This document shows, in pieces, positions 1-5,524 of a DNA stretch of 5,646 bases. The stretch is from Deltaproteobacteria bacterium (lineage in GTDB: Bacteria > Bdellovibrionota_B > Oligoflexia > Oligoflexales > Bog-1112): NCBI GenBank assembly GCA_003136475.1, contig PLEQ01000344.1, positions 2,315 to 7,960 of the forward strand, given 5' to 3'. The position numbers and the translations under genes were made by a program. The notes below the pieces were generated by a model, which had not been told where the DNA came from, ran no database searches, and saw only the letters and a list, made by a program, of their open reading frames with translations. The stretch's first letter is position 1. Each line of letters begins with the position of its first letter.

Positions 1-1505
1 AAGCCCTGATCAACTTAGCGCTCGCTGTCGGACTTGATGTAGTGAAATTGCGCTCCCAGTCGCCTTTACTCAAAACCGACTATCGGACCGAGAATAAGAC
101 TTACATGCTGACCGAGCACTATTTGAGAGAGACGACCCGTTTTATTGCTGTGAAGGGCAGCCCCGGACAAGTGCTCGAACTTTGCCAGTGGCAACTTAAA
201 GAAGGTCGCAAAACTCTGCTGACTAAGGCCGCTAGGGCTTGCATCGCACGACAGAACGAAGAAATGGGATCGTCGGCGCTCCGGGTGCTGGGGCTTGCGT
301 ACTGTGAGGTTAAAGAGGGAGACGAGAGCTTACCTTTGATCTGGCTTGGTCTGGTCGGTATGAAAGATATCGAACGCCCAGGCGCGCGCGAGCTCATTCG
401 CACCCTGCACGCTGCGGGTATAAAACCGATTATGATTACTGGCGATCAAGGTGCGACAGCCAGTGCGCTTGCGGTGTCCTTGGGCATTGCTGGCGAAGAA
501 GATCTGGAAGTCTGTGATTTTTCCGAAATGAAAAATATGGCCCCAAGCCAGCTTGAAGTCCTAGCGCAGCGGGCGCATGTCTTCTCTCGTGTCGCTCCCT
601 CAGAGAAGTTAAAAATTGTCCAAATTTTAAAATCCAAAGGCAAGATCGTCGCAATGGTCGGCGATGGCATCAATGACACGCCTGCATTGAAAGCGGCGCA
701 CATCGGGGTTGCGATGGGACGGCGTGGTGCAGATGTCGCTCGTGAAGTTGCCAACGTCGTCATTCTGGATGATGAGCTGCAAACTTTAATTCCCGCGATC
801 GAAATGGGGCGCACGACCTACGACTCCATCAAGAAGGCTGTGCTCTTCCTGCTCGCCACCAATTTCAGTGAGACGCTCGTGATGTTGGGGGGTTGTGTAC
901 TGGGTCTGGGGCAGGCCCTGACCCCTCTGCAAATTTTGTGGATCAATTTGATCTCTGATCTTTTCCCAGCTCTGGCGTTGGCGATGGAACCGGCAGATGG
1001 GCGTGTCTTAAAAAGAGGGCCGCGTGACCCGAAAGAAGCCCTTATGACGCGTCGCGACTTCAAACGCGTGGGTGGGGAGTCCAGTCTGATGGCCCTGCTC
1101 TCGTTGGCTAGCTTCGCTTTAGGCACAGCGCGTTATGGTCGAGGACACCGCGCTCAGTCAATGGCATTTGTAACTTTGACGTCGACGCAACTTTTACATA
1201 CTTTTAGCTCGCGTTCGGCTGAGCATAGCATTTTCAAGCGTGGACGGCTCCCCCGGAATCCCTATGTTCCGCTTTCGGTTGTGTCAGGATTTGCGCTGCA
1301 GTCGATTCCGGTCGCAATTCCAACAATACGAAAACTTTTTGGCTTGGCGCCGCTGGGCTTGGGTGACTTGTTGATCTGTGCTGGGTTTGCATGTCTCAAT
1401 TACGTATGTAATGAGTCGTATCGAGCCCTCTTTCAGCCGAAGGCTAGTGAGACCTTAGAGACCGGCTTCCGTAGCGACGCGAGTGCGGTGCAGCCGCTTG
1501 GATAA
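1..1505 (+). CDS. P-type cation-transporting ATPase, P2 (Ca2+-ATPase-like) class, 3' part (5' end outside window)
   Basis: ATP-driven cation pump of the inner membrane. The reading frame is open from base 3 to the TAA at 1503-1505, so the true start lies upstream; the GTG at 42 is internal. Visible parts are the end of the nucleotide-binding domain with the ATP-site KGSP motif (153-164), the P-domain MITGD (435-446) and the hinge VGDGIND (657-677), then about six C-terminal membrane segments. The phosphorylated DKTGT and the M4 motif are not in the window. M5 has N (861-863) and E three residues later (870-872). M6 has WINLISD (942-962), where N, S and D align with Asn796, Thr799 and Asp800 of SERCA. 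The segment MAFVTLTSTQLLHTF in M8 is typical of bacterial Ca2+-ATPase-like pumps, but carries Gln where SERCA has Glu908. The class is therefore P2, not the CPx heavy-metal P1B class. Ca2+ is the first guess for substrate; Mg2+, Mn2+ or another ion is possible. The next gene begins 16 nt later. Confidence 0.93.
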   Translation, partial: ALINLALAVGLDVVKLRSQSPLLKTDYRTENKTYMLTEHYLRETTRFIAVKGSPGQVLELCQWQLKEGRKTLLTKAARACIARQNEEMGSSALRVLGLAYCEVKEGDESLPLIWLGLVGMKDIERPGARELIRTLHAAGIKPIMITGDQGATASALAVSLGIAGEEDLEVCDFSEMKNMAPSQLEVLAQRAHVFSRVAPSEKLKIVQILKSKGKIVAMVGDGINDTPALKAAHIGVAMGRRGADVAREVANVVILDDELQTLIPAIEMGRTTYDSIKKAVLFLLATNFSETLVMLGGCVLGLGQALTPLQILWINLISDLFPALALAMEPADGRVLKRGPRDPKEALMTRRDFKRVGGESSLMALLSLASFALGTARYGRGHRAQSMAFVTLTSTQLLHTFSSRSAEHSIFKRGRLPRNPYVPLSVVSGFALQSIPVAIPTIRKLFGLAPLGLGDLLICAGFACLNYVCNESYRALFQPKASETLETGFRSDASAVQPLG

Positions 1506-1507
1506 AT

Positions 1508-1514
1508 AAAGGAG
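1508..1514 (+). promoter_or_regulatory. Strong ribosome binding site of the YtxH-like gene
   Basis: AAAGGAG lies 7 nt before the ATG at 1522, directly after the ATPase stop codon. It supports this start and independent, probably efficient translation within a shared transcript. Confidence 0.75.
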
Positions 1515-1521
1515 AAAAAAC

Positions 1522-1824
1522 ATGATCAAGTTCAACAAGGAATTTTTTGTGGGTATAACCCTCGGGTTTGGGGCTGGCGTAGCTTATGGAGCGATGGTTG
1601 GCAAAGATAAGCAGTCTTTGAAAGCTATGAGCAAAGAAGTGATCCGTGTCACGCTTTTATCTTATGAAAAATTGAAAGAATCCATCGCGCGTGCGCGGGA
1701 GAACTTTGAAGACTTAACTGCCGAAGTTAAAAGTGAAATTCAGACGAAAGCGGTCGCTGATGCGTTCGACGGCCGAGAGCTAGGAGAAGACGTTCTGGGT
1801 ACTCAGGAACTCGGAACCCATTAG
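1522..1824 (+). CDS. YtxH/DUF5132-like small membrane protein, probable P-ATPase accessory
   Basis: A 100-residue protein with one N-terminal membrane segment (about residues 8-27) rich in spaced glycines, G11-x3-G15-x-G17-x-G19-x3-G23, a glycine-zipper pattern. A charged helical region follows (about 33-75; KEVIRVTLLSYEKLKESIAR then acidic/basic heptad-like sequence), likely amphipathic or coiled coil. The tail (76-100) is acidic and ends in His. This layout matches YtxH/DUF5132-type proteins often found beside P-type ATPases. It also resembles the mycobacterial DUF1490/PacL proteins, which scaffold metal-efflux P-ATPases, although the PacL Asp/His metal-binding tail motif is not clearly present. 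Its position 16 nt after the ATPase and 9 nt before an HMA2-like gene argues for a role in assembling or stabilising the pump. Family membership is inferred from layout and sequence pattern, without a profile search. Confidence 0.75.
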   Translation: MIKFNKEFFVGITLGFGAGVAYGAMVGKDKQSLKAMSKEVIRVTLLSYEKLKESIARARENFEDLTAEVKSEIQTKAVADAFDGRELGEDVLGTQELGTH

Positions 1825-1833
1825 AACCAAACT

Positions 1834-2268
1834 ATGAATCGTGGCGGGTTTATGTTGCCAAATGCTTTTGTATGTCATGAGTCGTTAGGTCGCGTTCGGG
1901 TCCGCATACGCGAAAAAAAATACGATCTTGATTACTTTTCTCGCACTCAAGCGACGCTATCTAAACTTCACTACACGGATTGGGTGGAAATTAAAGCCCT
2001 CACCGCAAGTATTCTTATCAAACATAACACAGAGCTCAAAACCCTACTTAGCGATGCCGAAGAGCTTGGTCTATTCGGCTGCGCCTTAGACGCGCAAGCG
2101 ACAGACGCTCCGTCTCCCGTGCTAACGGAAGCGATGCAATCCCCCTGGATGGTGAAAGGACTGCTGGCCCTAGGGACTTTGCAGATTCTAAGAGGCAGTC
2201 CCCTCGCTCCAGCCTCAACACTCCTGATGGATGCGTACCGTCTTTGGCTTGCCAATCGGAATCGTTAG
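1834..2268 (+). CDS. HMA2-like protein with C-terminal hydrophobic segment
   Basis: A 144-residue protein. Residues ~10-83 show a ferredoxin-like beta-alpha-beta-beta-alpha pattern like the HMA2 family: a first strand ending in GRVRVRI (19-25), a helix, a strand pair (VEIKAL, ASILIKH) and a second helix. The CxxC of classical heavy-metal-associated domains is absent; the cysteines at 14 and 83 are far apart, so copper-type metal chelation is not expected. Residues ~105-139 are hydrophobic (GLLALGTLQILRGSPLAPAS), a membrane or membrane-associated hairpin as in HMA2 proteins found near P-ATPases. The ATG at 1834 has no clear RBS; an in-frame ATG at 1852 is an alternative that would remove six residues. 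It is the last gene of the tight ATPase group. It is likely to bind or regulate the pump; its biochemical activity is unknown. Confidence 0.75.
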   Translation: MNRGGFMLPNAFVCHESLGRVRVRIREKKYDLDYFSRTQATLSKLHYTDWVEIKALTASILIKHNTELKTLLSDAEELGLFGCALDAQATDAPSPVLTEAMQSPWMVKGLLALGTLQILRGSPLAPASTLLMDAYRLWLANRNR

Positions 2269-2318
2269 CGCGCACCCCACTCAAAATCGTTCGCCTCATT
2301 TTTTCTGTTGCAAAAGCC

Positions 2319-2349
2319 TTGTCCTAGGTTCCTTTTCTGTGGCTATACT
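2319..2349 (+). promoter_or_regulatory. Possible sigma70-type promoter upstream of the second HMA2-like gene
   Basis: TATACT (2344-2349) matches the -10 consensus at five of six positions. The best -35 candidate, TTGTCC (2319-2324), is 19 nt upstream, longer than the usual 17. It sits about 95 nt before the gene in the only sizeable gap of this half of the window. It is a weak prediction, because AT-rich spacers produce such matches by chance. Confidence 0.3.
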
Positions 2350-2368
2350 CATTTAAACATTAACCTAG
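2324..2368 (+). repeat. Inverted repeat CTAGGTT / AACCTAG flanking the candidate -10 box
   Basis: CTAGGTT (2324-2330) and its exact reverse complement AACCTAG (2362-2368) are separated by 31 nt that contain TATACT. The half-sites are about 38 nt apart centre to centre. They could be a regulator's half-sites, but 7-bp arms may arise by chance. Confidence 0.3.
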
Positions 2369-2444
2369 TAAAATAACAAAATAAGGCCAGATACCATCGA
2401 CAGTGACGTTCAGGTGAGAAGTCTACGCAATTGTGGAGGGCCAC

Positions 2445-2876
2445 ATGCATTGCTACATCCATGCCTTACCCGGAAGAATGCGCATTCGCACAGACTTCCT
2501 CAAGAAAAACGAACTCGGAGCCTTTTCCGTCAGGAAGAGTATGTATGCTCTTGAAGGCGTGGAAACCGTCGTCGTCAACACCGTGACGGGAAGTGTTCTC
2601 ATCACCTTCGATGCTGTCCAAGTTTCTTCGCAGGCCTTATTGCAGAGAATGGCTCAGCATAGCCTAGTTCCGCATTTGGATTTTCAACGTGCTCTGCCTG
2701 ATGCGAAGCAGCTCACTCGCGTTTGGATCGAAACTAAGGCTCTGGTCGACTATGATCTCTGGCCTTACGTATTCAAAAAAGCAGCACAACTCTTCCTCGC
2801 ATCGTTAGAAGTGCAGCCTAGCGGATATAATGTTCTCATAAATATCGTTTTACCCAGTCTTGTCGACGCTATGTGA
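2445..2876 (+). CDS. HMA2-like protein, second copy
   Basis: A 143-residue protein. Residues 1-75 carry the HMA2-type fold pattern: a first strand with LPGRMRIRT (8-16), a helix containing SVRKSMYALEGVE (28-40), strand VVVNTVTGSVLITF (42-55), then a second helix SQALLQRMA (62-70). No CxxC is present. PGRxRxR and the GVxxVxVNxxTGSVLI run are typical of HMA2 proteins. Residues ~95-141 form a second helical region with moderate hydrophobicity (DLWPYVFKKAAQLFLASL) and a conserved-looking C-terminal hydrophobic stretch. The start was set at the ATG at 2445 because GGAGG (2435-2439) lies 5 nt before it; the in-frame GTG at 2433 overlaps that RBS. It is a divergent relative of the 1834-2268 product. 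The lipoprotein gene follows after 15 nt, suggesting a two-gene unit. A function in metal-ion or P-ATPase physiology is inferred only. Confidence 0.75.
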   Translation: MHCYIHALPGRMRIRTDFLKKNELGAFSVRKSMYALEGVETVVVNTVTGSVLITFDAVQVSSQALLQRMAQHSLVPHLDFQRALPDAKQLTRVWIETKALVDYDLWPYVFKKAAQLFLASLEVQPSGYNVLINIVLPSLVDAM

Positions 2877-2880
2877 TTAG

Positions 2881-2886
2881 AGGAGG
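2881..2886 (+). promoter_or_regulatory. RBS deciding the GTG start of the lipoprotein gene
   Basis: A perfect AGGAGG lies 5 nt before the GTG at 2892 and overlaps no other coding frame. It explains translation from a non-ATG start and supports the short lipoprotein signal sequence that begins there. Confidence 0.75.
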
Positions 2887-2891
2887 GGACC

Positions 2892-3497
2892 GTGTTCCGT
2901 TTGATAGCAAAAGTCTTGTGGATTTTGCCCTGCCTTTTGGCATGTGCACACCAGCAGACTAAGATTTTTTCGTCCGTAAGCGATTTGTTTCAAGTGATCT
3001 TTTACCAAAAATCCCTGATCGACCTCCCCGAGTGGCGACGCGATAGCCAGCTGGCGGTTTACATTCCACAGTTTTTGCAGGACGCGGAATCTCAAGGGCA
3101 TCCCATTTCGCAGGAGATGCAGAACCGTTTACGGCAACTTGTGTATGTTGATCAACTTTCTGTACCAGCGGACCCAGGAGTGATGGCAGCCTGTTCACGT
3201 TACTATGCGACAGAGTTCACGATCTCTGGAACATCCGAGCTCAAGTGGATGAATATTGAAGTTCTCCGTAAAGAATCACAACTCTTTACCAAAGGGGACG
3301 TCTTCCTCCTTCGCGAACTTGTTTATCATGAGCTCTTCCATTGTTATATGAACAAAGGACACCTTCCTGAAGGGTATTCCGGCATTATGTCTCCGACGCT
3401 CGATCCGTCGAGCACGCTGGTTCACACGGATTGGCAGGGACTGGTTGATGAAATGTTTTCTGAAAAGTATCTTGCTCTTATTCCCGACGCCTCATAA
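2892..3497 (+). CDS. Predicted lipoprotein with HExxH zinc-metalloprotease motif
   Basis: A 201-residue protein starting at GTG. Residues 1-18 form a lipoprotein signal peptide: Lys/Arg near the N-terminus, a hydrophobic core and the lipobox LLAC with the lipidated Cys at 18. The residue after Cys is Ala, not Asp, so an outer-membrane destination is more likely under the E. coli Lol rule. Residues 146-150 are HELFH, followed by Cys151, a third His at 157 (HELFHCYMNKGH) and an IMSP sequence (165-168). This resembles the zinc site and Met-turn of metzincin-like peptidases, but with one extra residue before the third His compared with HExxHxxGxxH. The acidic C-terminus (DWQGLVDEMFSEKYL) looks helical. 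A surface or periplasm-facing zinc peptidase is the best guess; the substrate is unknown. It is probably co-transcribed with the preceding HMA2-like gene. Confidence 0.75.
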   Translation: MFRLIAKVLWILPCLLACAHQQTKIFSSVSDLFQVIFYQKSLIDLPEWRRDSQLAVYIPQFLQDAESQGHPISQEMQNRLRQLVYVDQLSVPADPGVMAACSRYYATEFTISGTSELKWMNIEVLRKESQLFTKGDVFLLRELVYHELFHCYMNKGHLPEGYSGIMSPTLDPSSTLVHTDWQGLVDEMFSEKYLALIPDAS

Positions 3498-3774
3498 TTT
3501 GAAATTCCCCAACGAGCTTTTGCAAGTTCTGAAATCTGCTAAATCAGAGAAACCTTTAGAAATGTTCATCAAGGTCTCAGCCTGCGCTCTTTCTATTGGA
3601 AATATCTTTTTATTTGTCTGAATATAGCAGCAATGGAGATTTGAGTGTAAGGCATTTAAGCAATCCCGCCGTTTGAGACCCGCATTTTAAGGGTTTGGCT
3701 CTATTAGGCTGGATTAAGCCCTTCCGCAGCTCATAAATCCGTCACCGCGTCCTAAATTGAAAGAAGGTTGCTGT
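3498..3774 (+). other. Non-coding region upstream of the methyltransferase
   Basis: 277 nt with no supported gene and no convincing promoter pair. A 5-bp inverted repeat TCTGA/TCAGA (about 3528-3549) follows the lipoprotein gene, but there is no T run, so it is a poor terminator. The second half contains overlapping short inverted repeats (3676-3721), listed separately. The region must presumably contain the methyltransferase promoter, because the gap to the upstream gene is too long for tight coupling. Confidence 0.5.
3676..3721 (+). repeat. Mutually exclusive short stems in the methyltransferase leader
   Basis: GGGTTT (3691-3696) can pair either with AGACCC upstream (3676-3681, 9-nt loop) or with AAGCCC downstream (3716-3721), each 6 bp with one G-U pair. 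A further 4-bp stem, GGCT/AGCC (3707-3710/3717-3720), competes with the second. This lies about 54 nt before the ATG at 3775. The stems are short and no terminator T run follows, so a regulatory role is only a possibility. Confidence 0.25.
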
Positions 3775-4620
3775 ATGAAGAGCGCAATGAATGAGAGACT
3801 TAGAGATTCCGTGAAGAAATTCAAAGCGGAACGTTCGCAGCTCTATGAGAGAGTTCGTCAAAGTGAGGAGTTCAAGAAAGAAAAGATCTCTCTCTACGAT
3901 TTTGACATACTCTGTAACGTGCCTGTACTTTTTAAATTGTTTTCAGGCAAGCAGGAACATTTTCTCGACACTATCACGAACCGAACCGTTATCGACATCG
4001 GTTGTTCCAATGGTGACCTCGGCTTTACTTTCTCAGATATTGGCTTTGCTGTCTCCCTCCTCGATAAGTCACACATCTGTTCTCACGAGAAAAATAATGC
4101 TGTTCGACAGAACGCTCCCCTGGTTGCGAAGCTCATAGCGAAGCAGCGTGGAACAAAAGTTCATGTGTTTGACTATAATATTGATGGCTCTTTTGCTGCG
4201 GCCCCTCTTCTCGAGGGTTTAGCCCAAGGGACACCAGAAAATCCTCTACAACGCTATGGCCTCGGTCTTGCTTTTGGCTTACTCTATCATCTCAAAAATC
4301 CCTATGGCTTCATGGAGTCCCTGACTAAAGTTTGTGATTACTTAGTCATTGGTACTTGGATATTCAGCCATTTGCCGACGCGTTTACGTTCGTCTGCTAA
4401 CGAACAGGTTGTCTATCTTTTGAAAGATTGTGAGTATGCTGCAGACCCCACGAATTATTGGCTGTTTACTCGCAAATCGTTGGCCACGCTCGTGGAACGT
4501 TGTGGTTGGGAAATTATCAGTCAGACGACCTCATCCAACGGCTTTCGCTCAGTTCCCAACAAGGCCGACGCTCGTGTCTTCTTCCTGCTCAAAAACACTC
4601 TAGCTACTAGTGATTATTGA
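3775..4620 (+). CDS. Class I SAM-dependent methyltransferase, CmoB-like motif, substrate unknown
   Basis: A 281-residue cytosolic protein that transfers a methyl (or possibly carboxymethyl) group from a SAM-type cofactor. The ATG at 3775 was chosen because AAGAAGG (3761-3767) lies 7 nt before it; an in-frame TTG at 3757 has no such site. Residues 1-40 are highly charged and helical. Motif I, VIDIGCSNGDLGF (72-84), is the SAM-binding loop. An acidic strand end follows (SLLDKS, 94-99), then VFDYNID (131-137). GLLYHLKNPYGFMESL (168-183) resembles the LGVLYHRRSP region of CmoB and DUF1698-type methyltransferases. YWLFTRKSLATLVERCGWEI (228-247) is the usual late segment, where the family often has W..PN...L..ML...GF. 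The protein is shorter than CmoB, and I see no basis for choosing tRNA, lipid or small-molecule substrate. It stands alone between two gaps. It ends at the TGA at 4618-4620. Confidence 0.85.
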   Translation: MKSAMNERLRDSVKKFKAERSQLYERVRQSEEFKKEKISLYDFDILCNVPVLFKLFSGKQEHFLDTITNRTVIDIGCSNGDLGFTFSDIGFAVSLLDKSHICSHEKNNAVRQNAPLVAKLIAKQRGTKVHVFDYNIDGSFAAAPLLEGLAQGTPENPLQRYGLGLAFGLLYHLKNPYGFMESLTKVCDYLVIGTWIFSHLPTRLRSSANEQVVYLLKDCEYAADPTNYWLFTRKSLATLVERCGWEIISQTTSSNGFRSVPNKADARVFFLLKNTLATSDY

Positions 4621-4670
4621 GGTCTGTGTTCTGAAAAGGATCTGGCTTATTCCTGTTCATCGTGATTTTT

Positions 4671-4675
4671 AGGAG
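4671..4675 (+). promoter_or_regulatory. RBS that places the rnhA start at TTG 4683
   Basis: AGGAG lies 7 nt before the TTG at 4683. An in-frame GTG at 4662 would lie upstream of this site and has no RBS of its own. The TTG start gives MPTSIIVYADG, which matches the usual very short lead before the first catalytic Asp of RNase HI. Confidence 0.65.
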
Positions 4676-4682
4676 TCTTGTT

Positions 4683-5402
4683 TTGCCGACATCCATAATC
4701 GTCTATGCTGATGGCGCCTGCCGTGGTAATCCCGGTGCGGGAGCTTGGGCTGCCGTTATCTACGATGCCCAGGTCCAACGCGTTTGGGAAATCGCAGGTC
4801 ATGAGCCTCACACCACCAACAATCGTATGGAATTGAAAGCCGTCATGGGAGCTTTGGCAGCTCTCGCTACGACGCCGGGCGATCTCACGTTCTATGTGGA
4901 TTCCACTTATGTGATCCAAGGTATCACGCAGTGGGTGAAGGGTTGGCAGAATCGTAACTGGCAGACAGCGAGCGGTACGCCAGTGGCCAACCGAGATCTT
5001 TGGGAGCCCCTGCTCAGTCTCGTGCGCCTTCGCGAAAAACACTCCGCTATACGTTGGCAACACGTCTTTGGCCATGCTGGAGTGCCGGGTAATGAGCGCG
5101 CTGACACTATTGCCCAAGCTTTTGCGGATAAGCAAAGTCTGCAACTTTTTGATGGTAAATTCGCGGATTATCCCATCGACCTCGTCAATTTGCCCAGTTC
5201 CCAGAGTCAAAAAAGATCCAATAAGAGCCGCTCTTCCAAAAAAGCTTATCTTTATCTGAGTCTCGTCAACGGTGCTTTGGTGCGCCATTCAAGCTGGGCG
5301 GAATGCAGTGCCCGAGTCAAAGGGGTGCCCAAGGCCAAATTCAAAAAAGTTCTATCGCCCGAGGAGGAGCAACAAGTGCTCCAAGACTGGGGCCTCGCCT
5401 AA
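4683..5402 (+). CDS. rnhA: Ribonuclease HI with C-terminal hybrid-binding (viroplasmin-like) domain
   Basis: Cleaves the RNA strand of RNA-DNA hybrids (R-loops, primers) in the cytosol. It has 239 residues with a TTG start. Residues ~5-150 are the RNase HI domain with the full catalytic set: Asp10 in YADGACRGNPG, Glu50 in NNRMELKA, Asp73 in FYVDSTYV, His131 in FGHAG and Asp141 in NERADTIAQA. The basic handle region (WVKGWQNRNWQTASG, 84-98) is present, as in E. coli RNase HI. After a Ser/Lys/Arg-rich linker (about 171-187), residues ~188-237 match the RNase H1 hybrid-binding/viroplasmin domain, with Tyr191, SSWAEC (Trp205), RVKG and AKFKK (Lys221, Lys222). E. coli RNase HI is about 155 aa and lacks this domain; eukaryotic RNase H1 has it at the N-terminus. 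The gene is preceded by a 62-nt gap after the methyltransferase gene and may share its transcript. Confidence 0.95.
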   Translation: MPTSIIVYADGACRGNPGAGAWAAVIYDAQVQRVWEIAGHEPHTTNNRMELKAVMGALAALATTPGDLTFYVDSTYVIQGITQWVKGWQNRNWQTASGTPVANRDLWEPLLSLVRLREKHSAIRWQHVFGHAGVPGNERADTIAQAFADKQSLQLFDGKFADYPIDLVNLPSSQSQKRSNKSRSSKKAYLYLSLVNGALVRHSSWAECSARVKGVPKAKFKKVLSPEEEQQVLQDWGLA

Positions 5403-5524
5403 ACCCATCCCACTTTTGCCAAACCACACATCCGTTAGGACTTTGCTCTGTCAAGTATTTGACGTCCCTGCCGCCATCGACAATCAATGTTAAAATAGAA
5501 AGGCAACTACCAAGGAGAGAGCCC
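5403..5524 (+). other. Intergenic region between rnhA and fliG
   Basis: 122 nt. No stem followed by a T run was seen after rnhA. The region holds a FliA-like promoter candidate (separate entry), a TTGACG hexamer (5459-5464) without a good -10 at 16-18 nt, and TAAAAT (5491-5496), which is 26 nt from TTGACG and so does not pair with it. Confidence 0.5.
5451..5477 (+). promoter_or_regulatory. Possible sigma28 (FliA) promoter of fliG
   Basis: TCAAGTAT (5451-5458), an 11-nt spacer, then GCCGCCAT (5470-5477) resembles the enterobacterial FliA consensus TAAAGTTT-N11-GCCGATAA. It matches at six of eight and five of eight positions with exact spacing. It lies 47 nt before the fliG start. The two Cs after GCCG are mismatches, so this is tentative. 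No sigma54 GG/GC pair was seen in the same gap. Confidence 0.3.

Larger units (their letters stand above)
2269..2444 (+). other. Intergenic region between the two HMA2-like genes
   Basis: 176 nt without a supported gene. It contains a short T run (2299-2304) without a convincing GC-rich stem, so termination of the upstream operon is possible but not shown. It then becomes AT-rich (2344-2385), with a candidate -10 box, a 7-bp inverted repeat and a near-perfect tandem 8-mer (AAAATAAC/AAAATAAG, 2370-2385). This is the likely place for a promoter of the downstream pair. Confidence 0.5.

Noticed and set aside
42..44. GTG as start of the ATPase gene
   Set aside because: The same frame is open to base 3 and lacks the M1-M4, actuator and phosphorylation regions every P-ATPase needs. 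The start must be upstream of the window.
446..814. Open frame of 122 codons on the - strand inside the ATPase gene
   Set aside because: It is opposite the conserved P-domain and hinge motifs. Its composition (Ser/Arg/Ala-rich, no fold pattern) is that of an antisense shadow.
2269..2304. Rho-independent terminator after the first HMA2-like gene
   Set aside because: The T run at 2299-2304 is not preceded by a stable GC-rich stem.
2433..2435. GTG start for the second HMA2-like gene
   Set aside because: It overlaps the RBS that serves the ATG at 2445. The conserved domain begins right after the later start.
3528..3549. Terminator hairpin after the lipoprotein gene (TCTGA/TCAGA)
   Set aside because: The stem is only 5 bp with an AT-rich loop of about 11 nt and no T run.
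4647..5288. Long open frame of 213 codons on the - strand opposite rnhA
   Set aside because: It fully overlaps a gene with all RNase HI catalytic residues, has no recognisable domain and no RBS support. It is a shadow of the sense codon pattern.
5459..5496. TTGACG with TAAAAT as a sigma70 promoter of fliG
   Set aside because: The 26-nt spacer is far outside the workable 16-19 nt range.
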